From the NCBI GenBank assembly GCA_031390175.1, contig JANMTF010000304.1:1-16257 (forward strand): a stretch of 16,257 nt of DNA. The letters are read 5' to 3'. Shown in pieces: positions 1 to 6,322 of this stretch. Numbering within the stretch: position 1 is the stretch's first letter; every line of letters starts with the position of its first letter. This stretch comes from JAAFIP01 sp031390175. GTDB lineage: Bacteria > Pseudomonadota > Gammaproteobacteria > Burkholderiales > Burkholderiaceae_C. Under the pieces are notes generated by a model. That model saw only the letters and a program-made list of their open reading frames with translations. It ran no database searches and was not told the DNA's origin. A program made the position numbers and the translations under genes.

Positions 1-2
1 AC

Positions 3-689
3 ATGCGCCGCGCTGACCGTCTGTTCCAAATCGTTCAAACCATCCGTGGCCGCCGCCTGACGACGGCGGCGCATTTGGCGCAGCGGCTGGAGGTGTCTGA
101 GCGCACTGTGTACCGCGACGTGGCTGACCTGCAAGCGCAGGGCGTGCCCATTGAGGGCGAGGCAGGTGTGGGCTACCGGCTGGGCCGGGGCTTTGACTTG
201 CCGCCGCTGATGTTTACCGCGCAGGAGGCCATGGCTTTGGTGGCCGCCGTGCGCATCGCGCAAAGCTGGCTGGACCCGGCGCTGGCAGCGGCCAGTGCCG
301 ATGCACTGGGCCGCGTGATGTCTGTCCTGCCCAGTGCCGAGCGCGCCGCCGCCGAAAGCCTGCTGGTGATGGTGCCTCCTTCAGGCCTGGAGCCGGGCAC
401 ACAGCGCGTGCTGCAGCAACTGCGCGAGGCAGCGCAGGCCAAGCGCTTGGCGCATATGACTTACCGCGACTTGGCCGAGGCGCAAAGTGAGCGCACCGTG
501 CGCCCGCTGGGAGTGTTTTACTGGGGCAAAGTATGGACACTGGCCGCCTGGTGCGAGTCGCGCGAGGCCTTTCGCAGCTTTCGTATTGACCGCATAGAAA
601 CGCTGGATGTGCTGGAGCGGCACTTTGCCGACGCGCCTGGCCAAAGCCTGGCGGATCTGCTGCGCCAGTTTCAAAATGAGCATGGTTGA
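3..689 (+). CDS. YafY-type HTH/WYL-domain transcriptional regulator
   Basis: The 228-residue protein starts with the MRRADRLFQIVQ segment characteristic of the YafY family, so the ATG two bases inside the window is probably the true start and the gene complete. Residues about 5-60 form a DeoR-like winged helix-turn-helix (LEVSERTVYRDVADL is the recognition region). Residues about 140-212 form a WYL domain, with the TYRDL, RPLGVFYWGKVWTLAAW and FRSFRIDRI blocks. WYL domains act as ligand-sensing modules on DNA-binding proteins; here the ligand and target genes cannot be read from the sequence. The gene is followed by about 1 kb with no partner gene, so it is probably monocistronic, and its own promoter lies outside the window. 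Confidence 0.9.
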   Translation: MRRADRLFQIVQTIRGRRLTTAAHLAQRLEVSERTVYRDVADLQAQGVPIEGEAGVGYRLGRGFDLPPLMFTAQEAMALVAAVRIAQSWLDPALAAASADALGRVMSVLPSAERAAAESLLVMVPPSGLEPGTQRVLQQLREAAQAKRLAHMTYRDLAEAQSERTVRPLGVFYWGKVWTLAAWCESREAFRSFRIDRIETLDVLERHFADAPGQSLADLLRQFQNEHG

Positions 690-797
690 GCTGCCACGTT
701 GTCAGCGTAAAGCACAGATGCTACGGCGCAAGGCCTCTGTATGTGAGTCTGTGTGATGCACCGAGGGTAGGATGCATTGGCTTGATGTGAAGCTGGT

Positions 798-1262
798 AAA
801 AATGCCTGCTTGCCAGTGGGTACATGCTACATATACAGTAGCTGCTACCGCATCATTCTAAAGGGCTGCAACCCGATATGTATCTTAAAAATGCCTCAAA
901 ATAGCTTTTTTGTATGCTTTGTATTGCTGCACAAGCCGTTTGCAGTGTTTTGAAAACCCTTAAATTATGCGAATTTATGTACCTAGTTATATTCAGCTAA
1001 ATTTCAACCTAAATTCGTGAATTAATTAGCGAATTTAAGCATGTTTAAGGATAATTTTTGAAAAAGTTATGCGTATTCACTAAATTCGCATAATTTAAGA
1101 ACTTTGCAGCCACTTGCAGTGACTTGCAAAAGCTTCAAAAACCTGAAAATATGCCTTTCAGAAGCTTTTTTAAGGTATTCATCAGCCTGCAGCCCTTTAG
1201 GTTGATGCGGTAGCAGCTCCTGTATATGTAGCATGTACCAACTTGCTTGCAGGCAGTTTTTG
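798..1262. repeat. Large AT-rich imperfect inverted-repeat (foldback/MITE-like) element
   Basis: The left arm (about 798-977) is matched on the opposite strand by a right arm of almost equal length (about 1081-1262). The outer part is strongest: 819-870 pairs with about 1190-1240, including GGTACATGCTACATATACAG and AGCTGCTACCGCATCA, with only a few mismatches. The innermost 19 bases are perfect: CTTAAATTATGCGAATTTA at 959-977 and its reverse complement at 1081-1099. The roughly 103-base centre holds a further small palindrome (TAAATTCG at 1010-1017, CGAATTTA at 1030-1037). The core is far more AT-rich than the flanks. No transposase frame lies between the arms and I see no clear target-site duplication. 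It could be a non-autonomous mobile element, a foldback repeat, or a structured protein-binding or recombination site. Confidence 0.8.
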
Positions 1263-1461
1263 AGGTCTGTGTGCGTCTGCGCGAGGCAGTGGAACATGCC
1301 TTTGGCAGAAAACTGGCGTGAAGAGTCTGCGCATAGCTTGAGATCAGCTTGGGGTGGAGTTCCATGCTGTGGGCACCGGGGTGCTGGTACGCCCAGGCGC
1401 TTGGATGGGACGACTGCGCTGCGGAGAGGCACGCCATGCCAAATCACACGCCACCAAAAAA

Positions 1462-1480
1462 ATTAACGTTAAAATATAAG
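1462..1480 (+). promoter_or_regulatory. Candidate promoter -10 region for the riboswitch leader
   Basis: An AT-rich patch just upstream of the riboswitch contains two overlapping -10-like hexamers, TAAAAT (1470-1475) and TATAAG (1475-1480), next to the short palindrome TTAACGTTAA (1462-1471). Initiation from the second would place the start near 1487, about 10 bases before the aptamer, which is a sensible distance. No good -35 hexamer is visible at the usual spacing, so the call rests mainly on position and composition. Confidence 0.4.
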
Positions 1481-1496
1481 CTGCTTTGGCAACAAA

Positions 1497-1586
1497 GCAT
1501 CCGCTAGGGGTGTTGCATACCGCGAGGTGCGCGACTGAGAAAGTCCCTTTGAACCTGACTGAGGTAATCCTCGCGCAGGGAAGCTT
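1497..1586 (+). promoter_or_regulatory. TPP riboswitch (THI element)
   Basis: The conserved TPP aptamer blocks occur in order and spacing: CTAGGGGTG (1504-1512), GCGACTGAGA (1531-1540), CCCTTTGAACCTGA (1545-1558), GGTAAT within the next loop, then CGCGCAGGGAAGC (about 1572-1584). GTTGC at 1512-1516 pairs with GCGAC to make P3, and TGAGG/CCTCG flank the TAAT loop. These are the bases that recognise the pyrimidine and the pyrophosphate in the family. In proteobacteria this switch usually turns gene expression down when thiamin pyrophosphate is plentiful. It lies 114 bases upstream of the TonB receptor start on the same strand with no gene between, so that receptor is the evident target. Confidence 0.95.
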
Positions 1587-1597
1587 GTATATGAGTG

Positions 1598-1617
1598 GGG
1601 TGGTTTCTCTACCGCCC
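1598..1617 (+). promoter_or_regulatory. Possible expression-platform hairpin after the riboswitch
   Basis: GGGTGGT (1598-1604) and ACCGCCC (1611-1617) can form a seven-pair stem (one G-U) with a TTCTCT loop, starting 12 bases after the aptamer. No T-run follows, so it is not a simple intrinsic terminator; control of translation or a Rho-dependent mechanism is more likely. No strong Shine-Dalgarno is visible before the receptor start, so which bases would be masked is unclear. Confidence 0.4.
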
Positions 1618-1700
1618 GCGCCCGCGCTGGTTGCATTCACGTAGCTAACTGGGGCAGCCGCTCCGCATGCCGACCTGTTATGACGCATTGACACACCGTT

Positions 1701-3920
1701 ATGACATTATTTTTTGAACCAAAACAGCCTTTTACCCACCATTTAATAGCGGGGGCAGCTATTATTTTAATAGCTAACTGCGCTGCTGCGCAAACCAGCT
1801 TGGCACCGCCAGCGAGCACCAACACAGCCTCAACTGCTGCCGGAGCTGAGGCCACGCTCAAACCCGTCACCATCTCTGCACCTGCGGCCAGCGCCCAAAG
1901 CGACATCACCGGCTTTGGCGACGCGCCTTTGCAGCGCACGCCCATCAGCGCCACCGTCATCGGCGCGCAGCAGATCGAAGCTGTGGGCGCCAAGCGCCTG
2001 GCCGATGTGATCAAGCTCGATGCCTCGACCAGTGATGCCTACAACACCACCGGCTACTGGGACTACGCCACGGTGCGCGGCTTTGTGCTGGACAATAAAT
2101 TTAACTACCGCCGCGAAGGCCTGCCCATCAGCGCAGAGACTTTTATCCCGCTGGACAACAAAGAGCGGGTCGAAATTCTCAAAGGCACCAGTGGCATCCA
2201 GGCCGGTACCAGTGCGCCAGGTGGTTTGATTAACTACACCGTCAAGCGCCCGACAGCGCAGCCGCTGCGTACTATTAAAGTTGAAGCTGCCAGCGTAGGC
2301 GCAGTAAGCGCTGCGGCCGATCTCGGCGGCAGGTTTGGCAATGATGGCGTGTTTGGCTACCGGCTGAACCTGGCTGCCGACAAGCTCAACACCCCTACCC
2401 CCAACACCCGTGCCACGCGCGAGCTGGCCGCCTTGGCGATGGACTGGCGCATTGGCAAAGACAGCCTGCTGGAAACCGAAGTAGAGTACTCCAAGCGCAG
2501 CCAACCCAGCGTGCCGGGCCTGAGCCTGCTGGGCAACACCCTGCCTGCAGCCAACCCGCGCATCAACATCAATAACCAGCCTTGGAGCCTGCCGGTAGAG
2601 CTGCAAGGCACGACGGCCAGCCTGCGTTTTGAGCAAGCCTTGAGCACCGACTGGCGCTGGTCAGCCCAGCTAGGCACACAGCGCCTGAAATCGCAAGATC
2701 GGGCGGCCTTTCCCTTTGGCTGCACCGACTCCAATGGCGTGGACTACTATGCTGACCGCTACTGCCCCAATGGCGATTACGACCTGTACGACTTTCGAAG
2801 CGAGAACGAGCGCCGCACCACCAATGCGCTGCAATTGCAGCTCAAAGGCAAGTTCAACACCGCAGGCATCAACCACCAGCTAAGCTTGGGCATCTTGCAA
2901 AGTACTTTCAAGGAGGTAGGCGAGACTGGTGCGTACAACTACTCCAGCACTGTCAACCTGTTCGCCCCGCAAACCACCGCCCCCGATGCCAGCTTGACAG
3001 ACTTCCACACCAACCGCACTGACAAATCGCTGGAGCTGTCAGCCTCTGACGCGATTCAATGGAACAGCCAGTTCAGTACTTGGATAGGCCTGCGCCACAC
3101 CCAACTCAAACGTAGCAGCGAACGCACCAACCCGGCCAGCCCACGCGCTACCAGCTACGACGCATCCGTCACCACGCCGTGGCTGAGCGCGGCCTACCAG
3201 GTAGTGCCCAGCACCATGCTGTACGCCAGCTGGGGCCAGGGCATAGAGAGCCAAGTCGTACCCAACAAAGCCTCACAGTACAGCAATGCTGGCGTAGCCC
3301 TGGCACCACTCAAGTCGCGCCAAGTGGAACTGGGTGTGAAGGCCGCAGTGGGCAATGTGACAGGCTCATTGGCTTGGTTTAACATCCGCCGCCCCGTCAG
3401 CAACCTGGACGCTTGTAACCGCCAAAGCATCACCCCTTGCCTGGGTGCCTACGACGGCAGCGCTGTGCACAGCGGCCTGGAAGGCAACGCACAGTGGGCA
3501 GATGGGCCCTTGTCACTCGGCGGCGGCCTCATGTTGCTCAACGCCAAACGCCAGGACAGCCAGCTAGAACCCCTGACCAACGGCCAGCGCCCCACGAACG
3601 TGCCCAGCCTGATAGCCCGAGCCAACGTAGGTTATCGCTTTGCCAGCCTGCCCGGCTTGGCGGCTAACGCACACCTCTCGCACGAGGGCGCACGCAACGT
3701 GCTGCCCGATGGCAGCATCACCCTGCCTGCCTGGACGCGGGTAGACGCTGGCTTGAGCTATGGCCACAAGCTGGCCGGTGCCCAAGCCACCTGGACGCTG
3801 GGTATTGACAACCTGTTCAATAAGCAATTCTTCAAAGAATCACCTTACCAGTTCGGCCATGTGTACCTGTTTCCCCAGCAAGCGCGCACTGTTCGCGCAG
3901 GTTTGAAGGTGAATCTCTAA
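1701..3920 (+). CDS. TonB-dependent outer-membrane receptor, probably thiamin-related
   Basis: The 739-residue protein is a TonB-dependent transporter. Residues 1-30 form a signal peptide (hydrophobic LIAGAAIILIANCAAA, cleavage near AAA/QT). A TonB-box-like TLKPVTIS follows at about 52-59. The plug runs to about residue 180 (TPISATVIGAQQIEAVGA, TVRGF, RVEILKGTSGIQAGTSAPGGLINYTVKRP), and the rest is a 22-strand barrel. The barrel carries Cys pairs in loops and ends in a TonB-receptor-like C-terminus (GIDNLFNKQFF, PQQARTVRAGLKVNL). By family it resembles siderophore receptors, but the TPP riboswitch in its leader points to thiamin, thiamin phosphates or a precursor as cargo; that is inference. 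The ATG is fixed by an in-frame TGA at 1689-1691. No strong ribosome site is visible. No terminator is seen before the tRNA gene that follows 38 bases later. Confidence 0.92.
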   Translation: MTLFFEPKQPFTHHLIAGAAIILIANCAAAQTSLAPPASTNTASTAAGAEATLKPVTISAPAASAQSDITGFGDAPLQRTPISATVIGAQQIEAVGAKRLADVIKLDASTSDAYNTTGYWDYATVRGFVLDNKFNYRREGLPISAETFIPLDNKERVEILKGTSGIQAGTSAPGGLINYTVKRPTAQPLRTIKVEAASVGAVSAAADLGGRFGNDGVFGYRLNLAADKLNTPTPNTRATRELAALAMDWRIGKDSLLETEVEYSKRSQPSVPGLSLLGNTLPAANPRININNQPWSLPVELQGTTASLRFEQALSTDWRWSAQLGTQRLKSQDRAAFPFGCTDSNGVDYYADRYCPNGDYDLYDFRSENERRTTNALQLQLKGKFNTAGINHQLSLGILQSTFKEVGETGAYNYSSTVNLFAPQTTAPDASLTDFHTNRTDKSLELSASDAIQWNSQFSTWIGLRHTQLKRSSERTNPASPRATSYDASVTTPWLSAAYQVVPSTMLYASWGQGIESQVVPNKASQYSNAGVALAPLKSRQVELGVKAAVGNVTGSLAWFNIRRPVSNLDACNRQSITPCLGAYDGSAVHSGLEGNAQWADGPLSLGGGLMLLNAKRQDSQLEPLTNGQRPTNVPSLIARANVGYRFASLPGLAANAHLSHEGARNVLPDGSITLPAWTRVDAGLSYGHKLAGAQATWTLGIDNLFNKQFFKESPYQFGHVYLFPQQARTVRAGLKVNL

Positions 3921-3939
3921 AAAGTGGCCATTTCCACGC

Positions 3940-3945
3940 TATAAT
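3940..3945 (+). promoter_or_regulatory. -10 element of the tRNA-Asn promoter
   Basis: A perfect TATAAT ends 13 bases before the tRNA 5' end, which fits a short tRNA leader. The -35 region (around 3917-3922) is poor. The hexamer sits in the 38-base gap between the receptor stop codon and the tRNA. Confidence 0.6.
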
Positions 3946-3958
3946 TTAGGGCTTATGT

Positions 3959-4034
3959 TCCTCGATAGCTCAGTTGGTAGAGCGCCGGACTGTTAATCCG
4001 TAGGTCCCTGGTTCGAGCCCAGGTCGAGGAGCCA
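3959..4034 (+). tRNA. tRNA-Asn (anticodon GUU)
   Basis: A full 76-base cloverleaf is present. Acceptor arm TCCTCGA (3959-3965) pairs perfectly with TCGAGGA (4024-4030), followed by discriminator G and an encoded CCA. The D-loop is AGCTCAGTTGGTAGAGC, the anticodon loop is CTGTTAA with GTT as anticodon (Asn), and the T-arm is CCTGGTTCGAGCCCAGG. No copy of its 3' end is seen elsewhere in the window. Confidence 0.97.
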
Positions 4035-4051
4035 AAAAAACTAACGAAATC

Positions 4052-4083
4052 AAAGGCTTGCGAGAAATCGCAGGCCTTTTTTT
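4052..4083 (+). terminator. Intrinsic terminator after tRNA-Asn
   Basis: AAAGGC and TGCGA pair with TCGCA and GGCCTTT around a GAAA tetraloop (one bulge), followed directly by an unbroken T-run. The hairpin starts 17 bases after the tRNA CCA end. It should end both the tRNA transcript and any read-through from the TonB receptor gene. Confidence 0.9.
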
Positions 4084-4112
4084 CGTTCGTGTCCACATTG
4101 ACTACTAGATGA

Positions 4113-4149
4113 ATACTGGAAGAGTTTTTTAGTATCCAGTCTTTTTTTC
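4113..4149 (+). terminator. Second, weaker terminator-like hairpin
   Basis: ACTGGA (4115-4120) pairs with TCCAGT (4135-4140), followed by CTTTTTTT. An alternative stem, ATACT/AGTAT (4113-4117 with 4131-4135), excludes the first. The loop is large, so it is weaker than the terminator just upstream. It may be a backup terminator that keeps transcription from running into the convergent rsmD gene. The remaining gap to 4214 shows nothing recognisable. Confidence 0.45.
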
Positions 4150-4214
4150 TGCGTATTCATTTTGTAAACATATCCAAATCGGGAATAACGAGGATGTCGC
4201 CGACGCCGCCTGTG

Positions 4215-4970
4215 TCAAGGCAAGCGCTTAAGCAAATGGTAGTGCACGATGCCGGCCTTGCCAGAACGCGCCACTACCAGGCCGAATACCGCCAAATCAT
4301 CGTTCGACCATGCTTTGGGCGCTTCAAGATACACCCCGCCTTGCGCTGATACCGCATGCGCGGCAGCCACTAGTGCTTTATCAAAAATAGGGGCTTCAAA
4401 CGGGGGGTCAATAAACACCACGTCGACGCTGGCGCTGGGCAGCGCTAGCAGCATGGCGATACCGTCGCCGCGCTGAATACGCACGGTGTCGGCTTTAAGC
4501 TTGGTTTTAATCGCTTGCAACTGGGCTACCAGCTTGGACTCCGACTCGATCAGCAGCACGTCTGCCGCGCCGCGCGAGGCCGCCTCCAGGCCTAGCGCGC
4601 CGGTGCCTGCAAAGGCGTCGACACAGCGCAGGCCGCTCATGTCCTGGCCCAGCCAGTTAAACAAGGTTTCGCGCACGCGGTCGGGTGTGGGGCGCAGGCC
4701 GCTTTGGTTGGCTACCGGCAGCTTGGTGCGCTTCCACAGGCCACCGATCAAACGGATTTCGTGCGCTTTGCGCTGCACGCCACGTGCATCGGCCAACTGG
4801 GTGGCTGATTTTTTGGCTGGCGTGGTGAGAGCGGGGGATGTGTCGCCCAGCGAGGGCCTTGCAGGTCGCTGGCCACCCAGTGACTCACGCAGCAGATGTT
4901 TGGTGGCGCTTTTGGCTAACTGCTCCTGGACAAACGCGGTTTCCAAAATGTTGCGGCTCGATACTTTCAT
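4215..4970 (-). CDS. rsmD: 16S rRNA (guanine-966-N2)-methyltransferase RsmD
   Basis: The C-terminal 180 or so residues are a typical RsmD Rossmann methyltransferase. HEIRLIGGLWKRTKLPV and LRPTPDRVRETLFNWL open the domain, VDAFAGTGALGLEAASRGA is the S-adenosylmethionine loop, and FIDPPFEAP is the catalytic (N/D)PP(Y/F) motif. The enzyme methylates G966 of 16S rRNA in the 30S subunit. At 251 residues it exceeds the usual length of about 200 because of a roughly 70-residue polar, low-complexity N-terminal extension without a recognised fold. The start at 4970 is supported by an ATGA overlap with the upstream peptidase stop and by GGGAG about eight bases before it, so translation is probably coupled. 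In relatives coaD often follows rsmD; here it does not. Confidence 0.93.
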   Translation of the reverse strand: MKVSSRNILETAFVQEQLAKSATKHLLRESLGGQRPARPSLGDTSPALTTPAKKSATQLADARGVQRKAHEIRLIGGLWKRTKLPVANQSGLRPTPDRVRETLFNWLGQDMSGLRCVDAFAGTGALGLEAASRGAADVLLIESESKLVAQLQAIKTKLKADTVRIQRGDGIAMLLALPSASVDVVFIDPPFEAPIFDKALVAAAHAVSAQGGVYLEAPKAWSNDDLAVFGLVVARSGKAGIVHYHLLKRLP

Positions 4971-6307
4971 TGCGCAGCTCCCACCACCACGGTGACCATC
5001 TTTTCAGGTTGCAGTTTGCGCTGTAGTGCGGCCTTGATGTCGGCTGCGGTAATTTTGTCTACCCGCTGTGTCCAGTTGATCAAATAGTCTAGCGGCAAGC
5101 CCACCCAAGCGATGTTGGCGACGTTGTCCAGCAGCTTGCGGTTCGAATCGATGCGCAGGGCAAAGCCGCCTATCAGGTTGTCTTTGGCGGCTTGCAGTTC
5201 TACCCCAGTCGGGCCGTTGGCCACAAACTGGGCCAGCACGTCACGCGAGACCTGCACGGCCTGCGCGGCTTGGTCAGGCCGGGTTTGCAGGCCAATGGCA
5301 AACTGCCCGGCGTGCAGGCCGGGGCTGAAGTAGCTGTACACGCTGTAGCTAAGGCCGCGCTTCTCGCGCACCTCTTGCGTCAGGCGCGAGGTAAAACCGC
5401 CGCCGCCCAAGATATGGTTGCCTACCAGCAAGCTGAAAAAATCCGGGTCACTGCGCTTGTAGCCGGGCTGGCCGATCATCACATGGGCCTGGGCCGACTG
5501 GAAAGGTACCTGGATGTTTTGCGCCGCGGCCAAGGCCGGTACTTCGGGCACCACAGGCAGTTGGTCGCAACCGCCTTGCGGCAAACCCGCTATCAATTGC
5601 GTAGCTAGCTGCGAAGCGTCTGCTTGGCTAACTGCCCCCACAATGCTGATCTTGGCACGGCAGGCGCGCACATGGGCGGCATAAAAACTGCGCATCGCCT
5701 CTACGTTGATGCGGCGCAGAGTCTCTTCGGTCAATTCGTTGCCATACGGGTGGCCGCTGTACACCGCTGTGTTAAACCTGCGCCCGGCAATGGTGGCGGG
5801 CTTGGTGTTGGCTTCTTTGATGTTGGCGCTGATGCGCTCTGCATCGCGTGCCCACAGAGGCGCGGGAAAGGCGGGCGCAGCCAGTTGCTGAGCGGCCAGG
5901 GCTGCGGCTTTGGGCAATAGATCGGGATACGTGAGCGAGCGCAGTGAAAAACTCATGCGGTCATCCCCAGCCCCTGCACCGAAGGTAGCGCCCAGGTCGG
6001 CCCAGGCCTCGCCTAATTGGTTCTCGTCCAGGGCGGCGCGGCTACCGGAGGCCAGTACGCCTTTGCTGAAGTGCCCGCTGGTCAGGCTGGCCAAGCCGGC
6101 CAAGCCCTGCGGGTCGCGCCTGGCACCTGCGTCAAACTCGATCTGCACATCCACCATGGGGATGCCCATGCTGGAAACCACATACACCTGCGCGCCGCTG
6201 GGCAAGGTGCTGCGCTCAATCGGCAGGCTAGCCCATGAATTGGTGCCAAATAGGGCTGTAGCCCAATAGACTAATGCGCAAGCAGCTATTTTTTTAATAG
6301 TAATCAT
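4967..6307 (-). CDS. M16 peptidase family protein, non-catalytic (R/Y) subunit
   Basis: This 446-residue protein has the M16 (pitrilysin/processing-peptidase) fold but lacks the zinc site. Where HxxEH should lie it reads GLASLTSGHFSKG. It keeps the substrate-binding half of the family in its C-terminal domain: GGGFTSRLTQEVREKRGLSYSVYSYF contains the conserved Arg/Tyr region. Residues 1-26 are a signal peptide (cleavage near SWA/SLP), so it should act in the periplasm. It is encoded 15 bases after the catalytic M16 gene and overlaps rsmD by four bases. Known bacterial M16B pairs, such as the Sphingomonas A1 SPH2681/SPH2682 heterodimer, split the catalytic and R/Y functions in this way. Its N-terminal coding DNA resembles that of the DUF547 gene at the window end. 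Confidence 0.9.
   Translation of the reverse strand: MITIKKIAACALVYWATALFGTNSWASLPIERSTLPSGAQVYVVSSMGIPMVDVQIEFDAGARRDPQGLAGLASLTSGHFSKGVLASGSRAALDENQLGEAWADLGATFGAGAGDDRMSFSLRSLTYPDLLPKAAALAAQQLAAPAFPAPLWARDAERISANIKEANTKPATIAGRRFNTAVYSGHPYGNELTEETLRRINVEAMRSFYAAHVRACRAKISIVGAVSQADASQLATQLIAGLPQGGCDQLPVVPEVPALAAAQNIQVPFQSAQAHVMIGQPGYKRSDPDFFSLLVGNHILGGGGFTSRLTQEVREKRGLSYSVYSYFSPGLHAGQFAIGLQTRPDQAAQAVQVSRDVLAQFVANGPTGVELQAAKDNLIGGFALRIDSNRKLLDNVANIAWVGLPLDYLINWTQRVDKITAADIKAALQRKLQPEKMVTVVVGAAQ
6259..6289 (-). repeat. Signal-peptide DNA shared with the DUF547 gene (copy 1)
   Basis: Read on the minus strand, these 31 bases begin ATAGCTGCT and end CTATTGGGCTA. They match 15632-15662 without gaps at about 27 of 31 positions, and in the same reading frame (IAACALVYWA here, IAALAIFYWA there). 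The two genes are otherwise unrelated. A genome-wide interspersed repeat captured in coding sequence, or recent copying, would explain it. Confidence 0.6.
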
Positions 6308-6322
6308 GTGTCGGTACCTGAA

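Larger units (their letters stand above)
690..1700. other. Long intergenic region: palindromic element plus riboswitch leader
   Basis: No convincing protein gene is present. Bases 690-797 show nothing recognisable, including no clear terminator for the upstream regulator. Bases 798-1262 hold the large imperfect palindrome described separately. Bases 1263-1450 are GC-richer and contain short open frames on both strands, none with a recognised domain or a good ribosome site. From about 1455 the sequence turns AT-rich and begins the leader of the TonB receptor gene, with the TPP riboswitch at 1497-1586 and a short expression-platform region to 1700. Confidence 0.75.

Noticed and set aside
798..1262. 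CRISPR array, integron attC array or replication origin
   Set aside because: There are no regularly spaced direct repeats, no attC-type GTTRRRY/RYYYAAC ends, and no DnaA boxes of the TTATCCACA type; symmetry is a single inverted pair.
1067..1447. A 126-codon minus-strand frame and overlapping frames on both strands (1135-1437 minus, 1233-1466 plus)
   Set aside because: They run through the palindromic element and have no recognised domain, no good ribosome site and Cys/Arg/Trp-rich composition. They may be remnants or chance, so no gene is called.
3959..4034. Prophage or island attachment site at tRNA-Asn
   Set aside because: No repeat of the tRNA 3' end and no integrase are seen in the window; only the change of gene context is suggestive, and it is reported as such.
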